A DNA stretch of 64,000 nt from Aquibacillus koreensis (GCF_025154055.1 NZ_JAOALK010000056.1:124001-188000), one strand, 5' to 3'; numbered from the stretch's first letter, positions 43,344 through 53,155 are shown. Translations and numbers: made by a program. Notes: generated by a model from the sequence alone, not told the origin.

Positions 43344-44763
43344 GTATTTTCCTCCCCTCTACTGCTAATGCAGCTTCTCCAATAGCTTCTGATAATGATG
43401 GGTGCGGATGAATAGTTTGTGTGATCTCCCACGGTGTAGCATCCAGAACCATTGCCAGACCAGCTTCTGAAATCATATCTGTTACATGTGGACCAATCAT
43501 ATGAATGCCTAACAGATCATTGGTATCCTTATCGGCTATAACCTTTACAAAACCTGCGTCTTCCCCATACACCAATGCCTTTCCTATTGCTTTAAAGGTA
43601 GTTTTTCCAGTCTTAACAGAAAAGCCATTTTCCTTTGCTTGCTGCTCTGTTAATCCAATACTGGCAATCTCTGGATGAGAATAGATTGCTGATGGAATCT
43701 GGTTGTAATTTAGGGGTTCAGGCTTTTGTTCTGCCATATGTTCCACCGCTATTACACCTTCACGAGATGCAACATGTGCTAACTGAAGTCCACCAATAAC
43801 ATCCCCAATAGCATAAATATGCGATTCTTTCGTTTGATAATAATTGTTTACATCAATATAGCCCTGATTATTAATAATGATTTCTGTATTATCCAATCCT
43901 AGTGATTCCGTATTCGCTATACGTCCAACCGAAAGCAACATTTTCTCCGCCTTTAGCGTTACTGTTTCACCATTCTTCTCAATATCAATTTCCACATGAT
44001 CAGACATTTTATCAATAGAATCTATCTGTAGCATTGCGCTCGTAAGGATAGTGATTCCTTTTTTCTTCAAATGCCTTGTCATTTCTTTAGAGATTTCTTG
44101 GTCCTCTGTTGGTAGTATTCGCTCTGCATACTCGACAAGTGTAACCTCTACATCAAAATCTGCTAATAAAGATGCCCATTCTACTCCAATAACACCTCCA
44201 CCAATAATGATCATTGATTTTGGTAACTCTTCTAATTCAAGTGCATGATCGGAAGTTAAAATAGATGTACCATCCACATCTAAGCCATCAAACACACGGG
44301 GTTTTGAGCCTGTTGCGATCAATACATTCTTTGGTATAAGCATTTCATTTTCACTGCCATCTTCTAGTTCAACAGATACTGTACCAGCAGTTGGTGAGAA
44401 AATAGAGGGTCCTAGGATTCGGCCATAACCTTGATAAACATCAATCTTTCCTTTTTTAATTAGTCCCAATACACCTTGATGTAGCTTTTCGACTATTTTG
44501 TTTTTACGTTCTTGGACTTTGTTAAAATGTAGTACAGTTTTCTCTATTTCAACACCATAATCACTTGCTTGTTTCGATTGTCTGTACACTTCAGCACTTC
44601 GTAGTAATGCCTTAGATGGAATACAACCTTTATGTAAACATGTTCCTCCTAATTTCTCATTCTCTACTATGGCGGTTTTTAATCCCAATTGGGATGCTCG
44701 TATAGCCGCAACGTAACCACCTGTCCCACCACCAACGATTACAAGATCATATTCATGAGCCAC
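43336..44763 (-). CDS. lpdV: Dihydrolipoamide dehydrogenase of the branched-chain complex
   Basis: E3 flavoprotein that reoxidises lipoyl groups with NAD. Seen: FAD-binding VIVGGGTGGYVAAIRASQLG, redox disulfide GGTCLHKGCIPSKAL (about 40-54), NAD-binding IIGGGVIGVEWASLLADF (about 181), the AIGDVIGGLQLAHVASREG FAD motif and the interface IHPHPSLSEAIGEAAL with catalytic His-Glu. 475 residues. Twelve bases after buk, overlapping bkdAA. Confidence 0.95.
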   Translation of the reverse strand: MAHEYDLVIVGGGTGGYVAAIRASQLGLKTAIVENEKLGGTCLHKGCIPSKALLRSAEVYRQSKQASDYGVEIEKTVLHFNKVQERKNKIVEKLHQGVLGLIKKGKIDVYQGYGRILGPSIFSPTAGTVSVELEDGSENEMLIPKNVLIATGSKPRVFDGLDVDGTSILTSDHALELEELPKSMIIIGGGVIGVEWASLLADFDVEVTLVEYAERILPTEDQEISKEMTRHLKKKGITILTSAMLQIDSIDKMSDHVEIDIEKNGETVTLKAEKMLLSVGRIANTESLGLDNTEIIINNQGYIDVNNYYQTKESHIYAIGDVIGGLQLAHVASREGVIAVEHMAEQKPEPLNYNQIPSAIYSHPEIASIGLTEQQAKENGFSVKTGKTTFKAIGKALVYGEDAGFVKVIADKDTNDLLGIHMIGPHVTDMISEAGLAMVLDATPWEITQTIHPHPSLSEAIGEAALAVEGRKIHG

Positions 44764-44775
44764 TTTAGTTCCCCC

Positions 44776-45861
44776 TTACCCAAAATCAGCATAGTTTTTT
44801 GCCATTTCTTCATTTTTTAATACCCGTAATGTGCCAAGGTTCAAAGCTAATAATTCATTTTCACCAGGATAAGTAAACACATCGGCTATCCAATTTATTC
44901 GGTCACTAATCATTTCAATGATTTTTTTACTTAAAGTAATCTCTCCCGTTAAAACAATCCCATCTACTTGTCCTTCTAACACAGTACTCATTGCACCAAT
45001 CTCTTTAGAGACTTGATATGCCATGGCTTGATAAATCACAAGCGCATTTTGATCGCCTTGTTCTATTCTTCTTTCGATCTCAGACATATCTTTCGTTCCT
45101 AGGTGAGACATTAGTCCACCTTGCCCAACTATTTTTTGTATCATTTCATCTCTGGAGTTATTTCCGGAAAAACATTGAATAATTAGATCACCAGCCGGAA
45201 CAGTTCCAGCTCTTTCTGGCGAAAATGGTCCATCCCCATCAAGTCCGTTATTAACATCAATTACTTTTCCATGTCTATGTGCACCAACCGTAATACCGCC
45301 ACCCAAGTGGGCAACAATTAGATTGACTTGTTCATAAGTTTTATCCAATTCTTTTGCTGCATGACGTGCAACAGATTTATGATTTAACGCATGAAAAATG
45401 CTTTTTCTAGGTATATCACGAAATCCTGAAATTCGAGCAAGGGCGTGTAATTCATCCACCACTACAGGGTCAACGATGTAAGATGGAATGTTTAAATCAG
45501 ATGCTATTTCGTATGCTAGAATGCCACCTAAATTGGAAGGATGTTCTCCATTAAAACCCATCTTTAAGTCTTGTAGCATGAAGTCATTTACAAGGTATGT
45601 GCCGCCTTCGATTGGGCGAAGTAAACCACCTCGGCCACATATAGCATCAAAATTTGATAGGTTAATCCCTTGTTGGTCCAATTCTTGCAGTATAACTGTC
45701 TTTCTATATTGCGTTTGTTCCATTACTCTCGAAAATGGTGTAAGATCTTCGGAATGATGCCAAATTATTTTTTCAAGAATACAGTGTTCATTATCAAATA
45801 CACCAATTTTAGTAGACCCTGACCCTGGATTGATTACTAATATACGATGTTTCTTTTGCAA
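44776..45861 (-). CDS. buk: Butyrate kinase
   Basis: Acetate/butyrate-kinase fold enzyme converting acyl phosphate and ADP to acyl acid and ATP. Seen: [84 protein letters not shown] and [12 protein letters not shown]. Length 361 as usual. In B. subtilis it works with Ptb, whose gene is not present here between bkdR and bcd; the acyl phosphate must come from a Ptb or Pta elsewhere. Starts 23 bases after bcd. Confidence 0.94.
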   Translation of the reverse strand: MQKKHRILVINPGSGSTKIGVFDNEHCILEKIIWHHSEDLTPFSRVMEQTQYRKTVILQELDQQGINLSNFDAICGRGGLLRPIEGGTYLVNDFMLQDLKMGFNGEHPSNLGGILAYEIASDLNIPSYIVDPVVVDELHALARISGFRDIPRKSIFHALNHKSVARHAAKELDKTYEQVNLIVAHLGGGITVGAHRHGKVIDVNNGLDGDGPFSPERAGTVPAGDLIIQCFSGNNSRDEMIQKIVGQGGLMSHLGTKDMSEIERRIEQGDQNALVIYQAMAYQVSKEIGAMSTVLEGQVDGIVLTGEITLSKKIIEMISDRINWIADVFTYPGENELLALNLGTLRVLKNEEMAKNYADFG

Positions 45862-45884
45862 CCGAATAACACCTCCAAGTTGAC

Positions 45885-46985
45885 TTACATCCTATTGGAT
45901 AAGATATGTTTATTGTTTAACAAGAATTGGCTTCTTGATTGTTTAACACTTTCAATACGTTCCTCTGCCATTCGATCAGCTGCAACGTAAGTCGGTATAT
46001 TATCACGCGTAGCAATCTCAAATACACGAGACAGATTGTCATAAATCGTTTCTACACGTTTTAATGCACGTTCTTGGTTGTATCCTATCAATTCATCAGC
46101 TATATTAATGACCCCACCAGCATTGATGACAAAATCAGGTGCGTAAAGTATGCCTTTTTCATGAAGCAAATCACCATGTTTCTTTTCTTTTAATTGATTA
46201 TTGGCAGCTCCTGCTACTATTTTTGCTTTTAACTGCGGAATGGTATCATCATTCAACGTTGCCCCGAGTGCACAAGGTGCATATATATCACAGTCGACGC
46301 TATAGATGTCATTTGGGTCAACGGCCTTCGCTCGAAAAGCTTCCACCGCTCGATTTACTGCGTCTTTATTAATGTCAGTAACTATTAAATGCGCACCTTC
46401 TTGATGCAGATATTCGCAAAGCGTGTATGCAACACTTCCTACACCTTGAACGGCAATTGTCTTCCCTTCTAATAAATCATTACCAAACATTTCCTTAGCC
46501 GCCGCTTTGATTCCTTTGTACACACCATAAGCGGTTACTGGTGATGGATTTCCTGATGAACCAAACTCAGGTGAAATACCTGTAACATAATCTGTCTCTT
46601 CGTGGATAATATCCATGTCATTTACAGTGGTACCAACATCTTCAGCAGTGATATATCTACCGTTTAACCCCTGGATGTAGCGACCGAACGCACGAAACAT
46701 CGACTCATTCTTATCTTTTTTAGGGTCACCAATAATAACTGTTTTCCCTCCACCAAGGTTTAAACCTGCTGCTGCATTTTTATATGTCATTCCTTTAGCT
46801 AAGCGCAATGCATCTTCAATAGCTTCTTCTTCTGACTGATAGGTCCACATACGCGTGCCACCGAGAGCCGGACCTAGTGTAGTATCATGGATCGCTATGA
46901 TTGCCTTCAACCCAGAATGTTTATCTTGACAAAATACTAATTGCTCGTAATCATATGTTTCCATATAGTGAAAAATCTCCATCAT
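45885..46985 (-). CDS. bcd: Leucine (branched-chain amino acid) dehydrogenase
   Basis: NAD-dependent oxidative deamination of Leu, Ile and Val to their 2-oxo acids, feeding the Bkd complex. The 366-residue chain has [11 protein letters not shown], the catalytic Lys region [20 protein letters not shown] (about 68-87), [13 protein letters not shown], the Rossmann loop [15 protein letters not shown] and [24 protein letters not shown] precedes the ATG. It is the first structural gene after bkdR; in B. subtilis ptb would come before it. Confidence 0.95.
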   Translation of the reverse strand: MMEIFHYMETYDYEQLVFCQDKHSGLKAIIAIHDTTLGPALGGTRMWTYQSEEEAIEDALRLAKGMTYKNAAAGLNLGGGKTVIIGDPKKDKNESMFRAFGRYIQGLNGRYITAEDVGTTVNDMDIIHEETDYVTGISPEFGSSGNPSPVTAYGVYKGIKAAAKEMFGNDLLEGKTIAVQGVGSVAYTLCEYLHQEGAHLIVTDINKDAVNRAVEAFRAKAVDPNDIYSVDCDIYAPCALGATLNDDTIPQLKAKIVAGAANNQLKEKKHGDLLHEKGILYAPDFVINAGGVINIADELIGYNQERALKRVETIYDNLSRVFEIATRDNIPTYVAADRMAEERIESVKQSRSQFLLNNKHILSNRM

Positions 46986-47094
46986 TATTGCCTCCTGCGT
47001 CTTTGTTGTTCATCTATTTGGTTTTACAACTTCTCCATTTATTACGTTGTTCTTCTAATAATCTCGTATCCTGTCGCCCTATATATTGTTATAG

Positions 47095-47123
47095 GTATGC
47101 AACCACGGTTACACCTATGCAAA
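47095..47123 (-). promoter_or_regulatory. Direct repeat in the bkdR-bcd interval
   Basis: TTGCATA occurs twice on the minus strand, at 47122-47116 and 47102-47096, exactly 20 bases apart, with AGGTGTAACC and GGTTGCATACCT forming an imperfect inverted repeat between them. The best sigma-54 fit (TGTAAC with TTGCAT) lacks the GG at -24. I read it as a possible BkdR operator rather than a clear promoter. Confidence 0.35.
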
Positions 47124-49175
47124 TTATTGCACACTACCTTTTGCAATATTATACTTGTCCATTTTATAATATAGATTTCGAATAGAGACTCCTAGGGCTT
47201 GTGCAGTTTTTGTCTTATTATAACCATGTGTTTCGAGTGCTTCTCTAATTACTTTTTCTTCATGTATATCAATTGATTGCTGTAATGTCTGGCCATTCCA
47301 TATATTTTTGAATTGTTTAGGAAAACTTGGTTGATTAGTATCGTTAATGAAAGGTGAAATATGTTTACGTTGCATTCTTTTCTCTTCTTTATTCATACCA
47401 ATCATTGCACGAGCAATTACATTTTCTAGTTCTCTAACATTACCAGGCCAATGGTATTGTTTTAAAAAGTCATATACATCTTTATCGATTGTTTGAACGA
47501 TCCTACCGTATTTCTCATTTGTGTTTAAGGTAATGTCTTGAACTAGCTCTTCTAGATCGATAAATCTCTCCCTTAATGGCGGAATAAATATAGGTAAACG
47601 ATTTAAACGATAATACAATTCTTCTAAAAATTCCCCATTCATAATAGCTTTTTCAAGGTTTATACTGGTAGCAGTTATTATTCGAATATCGATACGAACT
47701 GGCTTCAACCCGCCAACCCTTGTTATTTCATCTTGTTTTAATACGTGAAGGAGTTTGGCTTGCATTTCTATAGATAGCAGGCCTATTTCGTCTAAGAAAA
47801 TACTACCTTTGTTTGCTTTCTCAAAATATCCTGTTTCGTAAAAATAGTCGATGGAGGGATCCTCATTTTCATAACCAAATAGTTCTCGCTCCAGTATTTT
47901 TTCATCTGCAGTTACACAATTAACATGTATAAATTTATTATGTCTTCGATCACTTTCGTTATGAATGGCGTATGCAAATAGTTCCTTACCAGCCCCCGAT
48001 TCTCCACGCAATAATACTGTTGAAGGGTTTTTTGCACCGACCCTTGCTTGTTCTAGGGCCAATTTCATCTCATTAGATGTACCAATGATGTCATCAAAGG
48101 TAAATTTTCCTTCTAAATTTCTTATAATCTGCCTTGCACGTCTTAAGTCACCTGTCAAACCTTGGATTTGAGATACATCTTGTAGAATTGCAACGCTTCC
48201 TTTAATCTTTCCATCTACAATAATCGGCGCCACATTTACAAGGACATCTTTTTTCATTGGACCGACCTTCATCTTTACGCCTTTAACTGGCCTTCTTGTT
48301 TTTAACACTTGAAGATGCATACTCGTTCCTTCATAAATATCAACAGATGCAGGCTTACCGATAATCTCTTTTGAGTTCAAACCAGTTAAACGCGTATAGG
48401 CAGGATTAACCATAATTCCTACACCATTTTCATCTACCACACTAATCGCTTCATCTGACGAATAAAATATTGCATCCAATATTTTTTTTACTTCCTTTAA
48501 CCCTGAAACCTGATCTGCTAATTCAACTACATCATGAAGCTCTCTGATGACTGATAAAGCTCCCTTTAATTTATGTTCCCCATCAATGATTGGGATAGTA
48601 GTCGTGATTGTCTTTTTCCCATTCTCTAATGTCATTTTTTGATTACTCTCTTGCTTTCTTGTTCTTAACACCTGAGGTAACCTTGTTTGCTGTATCGTTT
48701 TCTGAATCGGTTGTTCGATCATTTTATTTTTTTCTATCCCGATCATGCGTTCTGCTTTCTTATTCATAAATGTAACCGTTTCGTGAGCATCTACAACAAC
48801 CATTCCCTCAGGTAGGCTATCCAATATCAAGTTCCAATCACTTTTAGACTGTTCCTTTGATTTATCTTCTAACATTTCAACGATTACATTTACTACTTGT
48901 TTAGATAAATAGACAGTACTTTCCTGCTTTAACTTTTTTAACTCTTTATTTATAGATTGATCATCTGTTGTATCCAATATAATATGTATGTCCCGATTAA
49001 GCCATACACCCCATTCAGTACCTGTTTCAAATCCAAAGTCCTTAGCTAACTTCAACCCATTAGCATTTGGATTTAGATCGATAACAGCCGCAACAGCTAT
49101 ATGACTCATGGTATCGAGTTGTTTTATCACTCGTTGACAGAGCTCTCCAGCTCCAATTATTAAAATACGTTTCAT
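47124..49175 (-). CDS. bkdR: Transcriptional regulator BkdR (sigma-54 activator family, GAFTGA lost)
   Basis: Regulator of the bkd genes. The 683-residue chain has an N-terminal Rossmann-like domain (MKRILIIGAGELCQRVI), two PAS domains (about 115-215 and 230-340), an AAA+ domain with Walker A GESGAGKE (about 391), Walker B GSIFLDEIG and PLRERFIDLEEL, and a FIS-type helix-turn-helix (YNKTKTAQALGVSIRNLYYK). Between ELFGY and GYFEKAN, where sigma-54 activators carry GAFTGA, it reads ENEDPSIDYFYET, so contact with sigma-54 is probably lost. I choose ATG 49175 (AGGGCGTG upstream) over the frame beginning at 49271. It is 138 bases ahead of bcd. Confidence 0.88.
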   Translation of the reverse strand: MKRILIIGAGELCQRVIKQLDTMSHIAVAAVIDLNPNANGLKLAKDFGFETGTEWGVWLNRDIHIILDTTDDQSINKELKKLKQESTVYLSKQVVNVIVEMLEDKSKEQSKSDWNLILDSLPEGMVVVDAHETVTFMNKKAERMIGIEKNKMIEQPIQKTIQQTRLPQVLRTRKQESNQKMTLENGKKTITTTIPIIDGEHKLKGALSVIRELHDVVELADQVSGLKEVKKILDAIFYSSDEAISVVDENGVGIMVNPAYTRLTGLNSKEIIGKPASVDIYEGTSMHLQVLKTRRPVKGVKMKVGPMKKDVLVNVAPIIVDGKIKGSVAILQDVSQIQGLTGDLRRARQIIRNLEGKFTFDDIIGTSNEMKLALEQARVGAKNPSTVLLRGESGAGKELFAYAIHNESDRRHNKFIHVNCVTADEKILERELFGYENEDPSIDYFYETGYFEKANKGSIFLDEIGLLSIEMQAKLLHVLKQDEITRVGGLKPVRIDIRIITATSINLEKAIMNGEFLEELYYRLNRLPIFIPPLRERFIDLEELVQDITLNTNEKYGRIVQTIDKDVYDFLKQYHWPGNVRELENVIARAMIGMNKEEKRMQRKHISPFINDTNQPSFPKQFKNIWNGQTLQQSIDIHEEKVIREALETHGYNKTKTAQALGVSIRNLYYKMDKYNIAKGSVQ

Positions 49176-49345
49176 ATTATTCACGCCCTGCATTTTTTTG
49201 CATAATTCCATCTTATACTTATCTGCATTATTTGGCAAGATCATACGAATGTTTGCAGTAGTATCAAACATCGCAAAAATTTGATCCTATTAATATTCGT
49301 ATTTAATATGAAATCTGTAGTTGTTTTCGAAAAACGCTTGTAATG

Positions 49346-49680
49346 TTTACGCGTTAAAAGAGGATGAAATTATTTCGTAAGAGAGCAAACCTTGAGTTAA
49401 CGCGTTAGAATGAGATGCATTCGAACGCGTCAGGGAGCGTACCTTGAGTTAACGCGTTAGAAAGAGGTGCATTCGAACGCGTCAAGGAACGTACCCTGAA
49501 TTAACGCGTTAGAAAGAGGCACATTCGAACGCATCAAGGAGCGTACCCTGAATTAACGCGTTAGAAAGAGGCACATTCGAACGCCTCAGGGAGCGTACCT
49601 TGTATTAACGCGTTAGAATGAGATGCATTTGAACGTGTCAGGGAAAGAATATGGAATTAACACGTTAAAAAGAAAGCCTT
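49346..49680. repeat. Array of 52-base tandem repeats with TAACGCGTTA palindromes
   Basis: Units begin with TTAACGCGTT at 49397, 49449, 49501, 49553, 49605 and (degenerate) 49657, each exactly 52 bases apart, with another degenerate unit at about 49346. Each holds the palindrome TAACGCGTTA and a second segment TCGAACGCGTC. The spacing is close to five helical turns. The array fills the divergent region between bkdR and the DUF2627 gene. It is not coding: 52 is not a multiple of three and stops occur in all frames. Confidence 0.93.
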
Positions 49681-49745
49681 AATAAAATCATATTAAATTT
49701 GAACAAGCTTTGTTATACTACTAAGGTGAAAGGAAGATGATTAAC

Positions 49746-49988
49746 TTGAGATTAATTGCACTATTATTGTTAGTTATACCTGGGGTAATTGCCACGTTTG
49801 GCATTAAACTAATGCGCGATGCTCTATTTGGAGTATTCTTCCCTATCTTTTTTCATTCAACTGTTCAATTTATTGTAGGTCTATTATTTTTTATCGCTGG
49901 ATTGGCATTTATAGCTGGTTTTATTTTACATAGAGACCGAAAGAGAAATCTAACTAAAGGTCGATTCAGTAAAGAAGAAGAAAGCTAA
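49746..49988 (+). CDS. yqzF: DUF2627 family membrane protein (YqzF-like)
   Basis: About 80 residues with two membrane helices (LIALLLLVIPGVIATFGIKL and FIVGLLFFIAGLAFIAGFIL) and a basic tail HRDRKRNLTKGRF. It matches DUF2627, found beside bkdR in Bacillus; function unknown. TTG 49746, nine bases from AAAGGAAG, is preferred to ATG 49737, which abuts that motif. Divergent from bkdR across the tandem repeats. Confidence 0.8.
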   Translation: MRLIALLLLVIPGVIATFGIKLMRDALFGVFFPIFFHSTVQFIVGLLFFIAGLAFIAGFILHRDRKRNLTKGRFSKEEES

Positions 49989-49994
49989 TCAACA

Positions 49995-50033
49995 AACAAG
50001 AGGCACGTACCATGATGGTACGTGCCTCTTGTT
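49995..50033. terminator. Bidirectional terminator hairpin
   Basis: A 19-base perfect stem (arm AACAAGAGGCACGTACCAT) with a single central base lies between the convergent DUF2627 and aspartokinase genes. Long T-runs are lacking but the stem is very strong. Confidence 0.8.
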
Positions 50034-50039
50034 ATATGT

Positions 50040-51386
50040 TTATTCAAAGAACACGTGATACAACGCTTTTACTGCCGCATCTACACCCGCTGCTTTAATA
50101 CCGAACATCATCGATACCTCTGATGAACCTTGATTCATCATTTCTAAATTAACATTTGCTTTTGAAAAAGCTGATGTTGCTTTTTCAGCAATGCCGACCG
50201 TACTGTTCATGCCCTCACCAACGATCATGATTAGAGCTAGACCTCTTTCCGTGTAAACCGTATCAGGGTCTAATTCATTCTTAATTCTTTCAATTACCCG
50301 TGCTTCTTTATCTTTAGGCAATTGACTTTCCCGGATGATTACAGACATATCATCAATTCCAGAAGGTGTATGTTCAAACGAAATACCCTCATCCTCTAAA
50401 ATATGCAATAACTTACGCCCGAAGCCAAGTTCTCTGTTCATAAGATACTTACTTACATATAAACTTAAAAAGCCTGTATCACTCGCAATCCCAACCACAG
50501 GATTCTCGCCGGTTTCTTTTTGAGAAACAATGATTGTGCCCAAACCATTTGGATTATTCGTATTTTTAATACATACCGGGATACTCGCTTTAAAAGCTGG
50601 AATTAATGCTTCATCATGAAAAACAGAGAATCCAGCATAAGATAGTTCTCGCATTTCTTTGTAAGTTAGCGATGTAATTTCTTTAGGATTTTCGACTATA
50701 TTAGGATTCACACAATAAACAGAATCTACATCCGTGAAGTTTTCATATAAATCTGCCTGTACACCCGCAGCAACGATAGAGCCTGTAATATCAGACCCAC
50801 CTCGAGAAAATGTAACCAATTTTCCTTCTTTACTATAACCAAAAAACCCAGGTATGACGACAATCTCATTTCGGTCTCTTATTTTTAGCAAATGTTCAAA
50901 ACTTTCTTCTAATAGTTGTGCATTTCCTGGTTGATCACTAACAATAATACCTGCATCTTTTGGATTTAGATATGTAGCTTCTACACCTAAGGTTTTCAAG
51001 TATTCACTCAATACCTTAGCAGAAGAGTCTTCTCCAATAGCTTTAATTGCGTCTATTTTAAATGCATCACTGTAGTCAGAAGCAATAGTCTTTTCTACAT
51101 CCTGTTTAATCTCAGCCAATACTTGATCAGTTAACCCAAGTTCACTAGTAATGTCTCTAAAACGTGCAAGGACTTGTGCCAACGGTTCATCATAAGATTC
51201 ACCTGAGCAATAAGCTTCTCCAATTTCGATTAACAAGTCCGTAACCTTGATGTCCTCTTTATTTCTCTTTCCTGGTGCCGATACTACTATTGCTCTTCTT
51301 TCTGGATCCTCCATGATAATATTAGCAACTTTTCTTAACTGCTCAGCGCTTGCAACTGAGCTCCCACCGAATTTTGCTACTTTCAT
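50040..51386 (-). CDS. thrD: Aspartate kinase (aspartokinase III, YclM/ThrD type)
   Basis: Phosphorylates aspartate, the first step toward Lys, Thr and Met. The 448-residue chain begins MKVAKFGGSSVAS, with VVSAPGKRNKEDIKVTDLL, GFFGYSKEGKLVTFSRGGSD and the ADLYENFTDVDSVY substrate site, and two ACT domains after about 300 (GIASDTGFLSLYVS, IMIVGEGMNSTVGI, NQGSSEVSMMFG). It resembles B. subtilis ThrD closely, the lysine/threonine-sensitive isozyme. GGAGAGG precedes ATG 51386, so 19 upstream codons are excluded. No lysine riboswitch or T-box is visible in the 200-base leader. Confidence 0.92.
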   Translation of the reverse strand: MKVAKFGGSSVASAEQLRKVANIIMEDPERRAIVVSAPGKRNKEDIKVTDLLIEIGEAYCSGESYDEPLAQVLARFRDITSELGLTDQVLAEIKQDVEKTIASDYSDAFKIDAIKAIGEDSSAKVLSEYLKTLGVEATYLNPKDAGIIVSDQPGNAQLLEESFEHLLKIRDRNEIVVIPGFFGYSKEGKLVTFSRGGSDITGSIVAAGVQADLYENFTDVDSVYCVNPNIVENPKEITSLTYKEMRELSYAGFSVFHDEALIPAFKASIPVCIKNTNNPNGLGTIIVSQKETGENPVVGIASDTGFLSLYVSKYLMNRELGFGRKLLHILEDEGISFEHTPSGIDDMSVIIRESQLPKDKEARVIERIKNELDPDTVYTERGLALIMIVGEGMNSTVGIAEKATSAFSKANVNLEMMNQGSSEVSMMFGIKAAGVDAAVKALYHVFFE

Positions 51387-51569
51387 ATTTAACCTCTCCA
51401 TTTTTAAGTTTTCTATTTTCTGTACATTTCTAAATAGTAACACAATTTAACACATATTGTTATTGTTAAAGCTAAGCCTAAAGTAAATAGTCTGGAAGTA
51501 TTTTTACGTTTTCTAACTATTTTACTCTCGATTTGATTTATTTTATCATTTTATGCGGACAAATAGAAT

Positions 51570-51597
51570 AAAAAAAGCCTTGATCATAGATCAAGGT
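51570..51597 (-). terminator. Terminator of the LysM-CAP gene
   Basis: CCTTGATC and GATCAAGG arms around TAT, followed by CTTTTTTTA on the minus strand. Confidence 0.92.
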
Positions 51598-51608
51598 CAT
51601 TTTTTATT

Positions 51609-52205
51609 CTATTTTGTTATGAACATTTGTGTCCAGTAGTTTCCATCTTTCACATATCCAACTCCAATATGCGTGTATTCACCAGTAAGTATATTTTTAC
51701 GGTGTCCAGGGCTATCCATCCATGCTTGAACTACTTCATTTGGGGTACGTTGTCCTCTTGCAATGTTTTCAGCAGCTTTTGTATAGTTAATTCCAAAATT
51801 TTGCATCATTGTAAAAGGTGAACCATATGTTGGGCTCGTGTGAGAAAAGTAACGCTTATCATGCATATCCTGTGACTTATATCTAGCTACACGTGATAAT
51901 TCCCAATCTGGCTTTAAAGCAGGTAGACCATGTTTTGCGCGTTCTTGATTTGTTAATTGAATAACCTGATGCTCTGTGTGCTTAATTGTATCAATATTAG
52001 GGATATTTAATTTTTGTTTTGGGTAGATAAGATTGGGATTCTCGACTTGAGGGTTCGCCTCTATGATTTCTGTAACTCCAATCTGATACCTAACCGCAAT
52101 TTTCCACATGCTATCACCGGGTTGTACCGTGTATGTCTCTGCTGCAGATACAGTTAAAGGTGTAAGCGCAAAAAGAAATAAAACGAACATCAAAATTTTC
52201 TTCAT
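51609..52205 (-). CDS. Secreted LysM and CAP domain protein
   Basis: A 198-residue exported protein: signal peptide (1-21, ending VSAAE), one LysM peptidoglycan-binding domain (YTVQPGDSMWKIAVRYQIGV, about 24-68) and a CAP/SCP domain (about 80-198: NQERAKHGLPALKPDWELS, KSQDMHDKRYFSHTSP, AAENIARGQRTPNEVVQAWM, DSPGHRKNILTGEYTHIGVG). The layout is that of YkwD/SafA-associated Bacillus proteins, some found in spore coats. Function of the CAP domain is unknown. Confidence 0.9.
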   Translation of the reverse strand: MKKILMFVLFLFALTPLTVSAAETYTVQPGDSMWKIAVRYQIGVTEIIEANPQVENPNLIYPKQKLNIPNIDTIKHTEHQVIQLTNQERAKHGLPALKPDWELSRVARYKSQDMHDKRYFSHTSPTYGSPFTMMQNFGINYTKAAENIARGQRTPNEVVQAWMDSPGHRKNILTGEYTHIGVGYVKDGNYWTQMFITK

Positions 52206-52300
52206 TTCCTATCATCCTCCTTCTCTGTTAAAATCCCTCTAAAAAAAGGAATTATTCGTATTTAAGAAGGATATTTTTATGAAAAAATAGGATAGAAATT

Positions 52301-52357
52301 AAAAAAACTACACGCCATTCATTAGATAGACTCTAACAAATGAAGTGCAGTTTTTTT
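52301..52357 (-). terminator. Terminator of spo0A
   Basis: AAACTGCACTTCATT and AATGAATGGCGTGTAGTTT form a long imperfect stem followed by TTTTTTAATTTC on the minus strand, just after the spo0A stop. Confidence 0.85.
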
Positions 52358-52363
52358 CTTTAA

Positions 52364-53155
52364 TTAGCTAGCACGGTGATCTAATCTTAAACGATCGGCA
52401 ACCATTGCTATGAATTCAGAATTTGTTGGCTTAGCTTTAGAGATACTAACTGTATAACCGAATAAAGACGAAATAGAATCCATATTACCTCGACTCCAAG
52501 CTACCTCGATCGCATGACGGATCGCACGTTCTACCCTTGAAGCAGTCGTATTATATTTTTTTGCTATGTCTGGATATAAGACCTTTGTTATCGATCCAAG
52601 TAGTTCTATATCTTTATAGACCATTGTAATTGCCTCTCTTAAGTACATATAACCTTTAATATGTGCAGGGACACCAATTTCATGAATAATATGCGTGATG
52701 TTTGCTTCTAGATCTTTTTTATTGTTATCTCTGTTAAATTTTTGTTTAAACATTTTACTATCAACTGCTGATTTTACACCGTGTACCTGTCTTACTTGAT
52801 CACCTAAATTCTCAAGATCAAATGGTTTTAAAATAAAGTAAGAAGCACCTAGATCTACTGCTTTCTTTGTTACTTCTTCCTGTCCATATGCAGTTAACAT
52901 AATAACATTTATATTCTTTGCTCGCTCTTGTTGTTTCACTTTGCCTAATACCGCTAATCCGTCAATATGCGGCATTATAATATCAAGAACCAACACATCT
53001 GGTTCGATTTCTTCTAATAATTCCAGGCATTCTTTGCCATTATACGCTGTGCCGATAACCTCTATATCTGATTGTTCAGCAAAATAGTCCTCCATCATTT
53101 GAATTAGTTCACGATTGTCATCGACTAAACACACCTTAATTTTTTCCACATTCAT
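52364..53155 (-). CDS. spo0A: Sporulation master regulator Spo0A
   Basis: Response regulator that ends the sporulation phosphorelay. Receiver (1-125): acidic pocket CLVDDN, phosphoacceptor Asp in [13 protein letters not shown] (about 56), Thr in MLTAYGQEE and Lys in FILKPFD. After a hinge, the Spo0A effector domain (about 145-263) contains [20 protein letters not shown], the recognition helix [20 protein letters not shown], then [16 protein letters not shown]. Length 263 (B. subtilis 267). Downstream of spoIVB as in all Bacillus. Two 0A boxes lie upstream. Confidence 0.98.
   Translation of the reverse strand: MNVEKIKVCLVDDNRELIQMMEDYFAEQSDIEVIGTAYNGKECLELLEEIEPDVLVLDIIMPHIDGLAVLGKVKQQERAKNINVIMLTAYGQEEVTKKAVDLGASYFILKPFDLENLGDQVRQVHGVKSAVDSKMFKQKFNRDNNKKDLEANITHIIHEIGVPAHIKGYMYLREAITMVYKDIELLGSITKVLYPDIAKKYNTTASRVERAIRHAIEVAWSRGNMDSISSLFGYTVSISKAKPTNSEFIAMVADRLRLDHRAS

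Noticed and set aside
47095-47123. Sigma-54 promoter for the bkd operon
   Set aside because: The best fit has TTGCAT at -12 but TGTAAC at -24 without the required GG, and the regulator lacks GAFTGA. Kept only as a possible operator.
49346-49680. CRISPR array
   Set aside because: The 52-base units are contiguous and similar throughout; there are no unique spacers and no cas genes.
51387-51569. Lysine riboswitch or T-box before aspartokinase
   Set aside because: The leader is AT-rich and lacks the conserved motifs and a leader terminator.
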